Shown: one piece after another, positions 60,883 through 64,000 of the stretch
How the letters are laid out: each line of letters starts with the position of its first letter
Numbering within the stretch: position 1 is the stretch's first letter
Assembly: GCA_030247575.1 (NCBI GenBank)
Contig: JAOTRV010000009.1
Coordinates: 1 to 64,000 of the forward strand
Direction of reading: 5' to 3'
Length of the DNA: 64,000 nucleotides
Source of the DNA: Sulfuritalea sp.
GTDB lineage: Bacteria; Pseudomonadota; Gammaproteobacteria; Burkholderiales; Rhodocyclaceae
The notes under the pieces: model-generated
What the model saw: only the letters and a program-made list of their open reading frames with translations
The model's database searches: none
What the model was told of the DNA's origin: nothing
Made by a program: the position numbers and the translations under genes

Positions 60883-64000
<3,118 letters not shown>

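Overview
This is a GC-rich chromosomal segment from a betaproteobacterium. Gene content and order point to the Rhodocyclales/Nitrosomonadales side of the class: mrcA facing pilMNOPQ-aroK-aroB, lptM-lysA next to cyaY, a HslV with a short leader, and a MASE1/CHASE sensor kinase. That placement is an inference; no rRNA or tRNA gene is present to settle it. Nearly all of the window is ordinary chromosome. The first 2.6 kb is clearly accessory.

Left edge (1-2640): a small array of integron gene cassettes, all read leftwards. There are four short hypothetical genes and three complete attC sites. A fourth attC is interrupted by the 3' end of a group IIC (attC-type) intron lying on the opposite strand. 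No integron integrase is visible between the array and dnaE, although one could lie outside the window.

3185-9919: dnaE, a translationally coupled WbuC-type cupin, a secreted caspase-like protein with a coiled coil, and two hot-dog thioesterases. 9976-15191: a small XRE regulator, then a five-gene overlapping operon read leftwards. It holds a CHASE2 'adenylate cyclase', an MlaE-type permease, an ABC ATPase homologue, an MCE (MlaD-type) protein and a repeat-rich lipoprotein. Both nucleotide-handling proteins of this operon have lost key catalytic residues.

15269-27600: a 7TM-PAS-GGDEF-EAL protein placed behind a FeeM-like N-acyl amino acid synthase, then acylphosphatase/metG, rapZ, a NusG-domain-II protein with a Gx transporter, a Lon-substrate-binding-domain protein, mutY, purT and a flavin reductase. 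27629-35612: a MASE1-CHASE-PAS histidine kinase with its receiver protein, an RlmI-like rRNA methyltransferase, and a metal-uptake cluster (DUF2946, outer-membrane protein, ZnuA-like binding protein, ZnuB-like permease) that has no ATPase. 35636-48276: a duplicated helical-STAS protein, hslVU, an AEC transporter, an RND efflux pair behind lptM-lysA, cyaY and mrcA.

48446-64000: pilMNOPQ (type IV pilus assembly and secretin), a strong terminator, aroK-aroB-dgt, a large fusion of a degenerate KaiC-like domain with a PEP-synthase ATP-binding domain, then gdhA and the first 1,039 codons of gltB. gdhA is preceded by three helically phased GCAC-N7-GTGC palindromes that resemble NtrC sites. gltB is preceded by a good promoter and a terminator-like hairpin close to its start codon. 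The right end is therefore an ammonium-assimilation block whose two routes look separately regulated.
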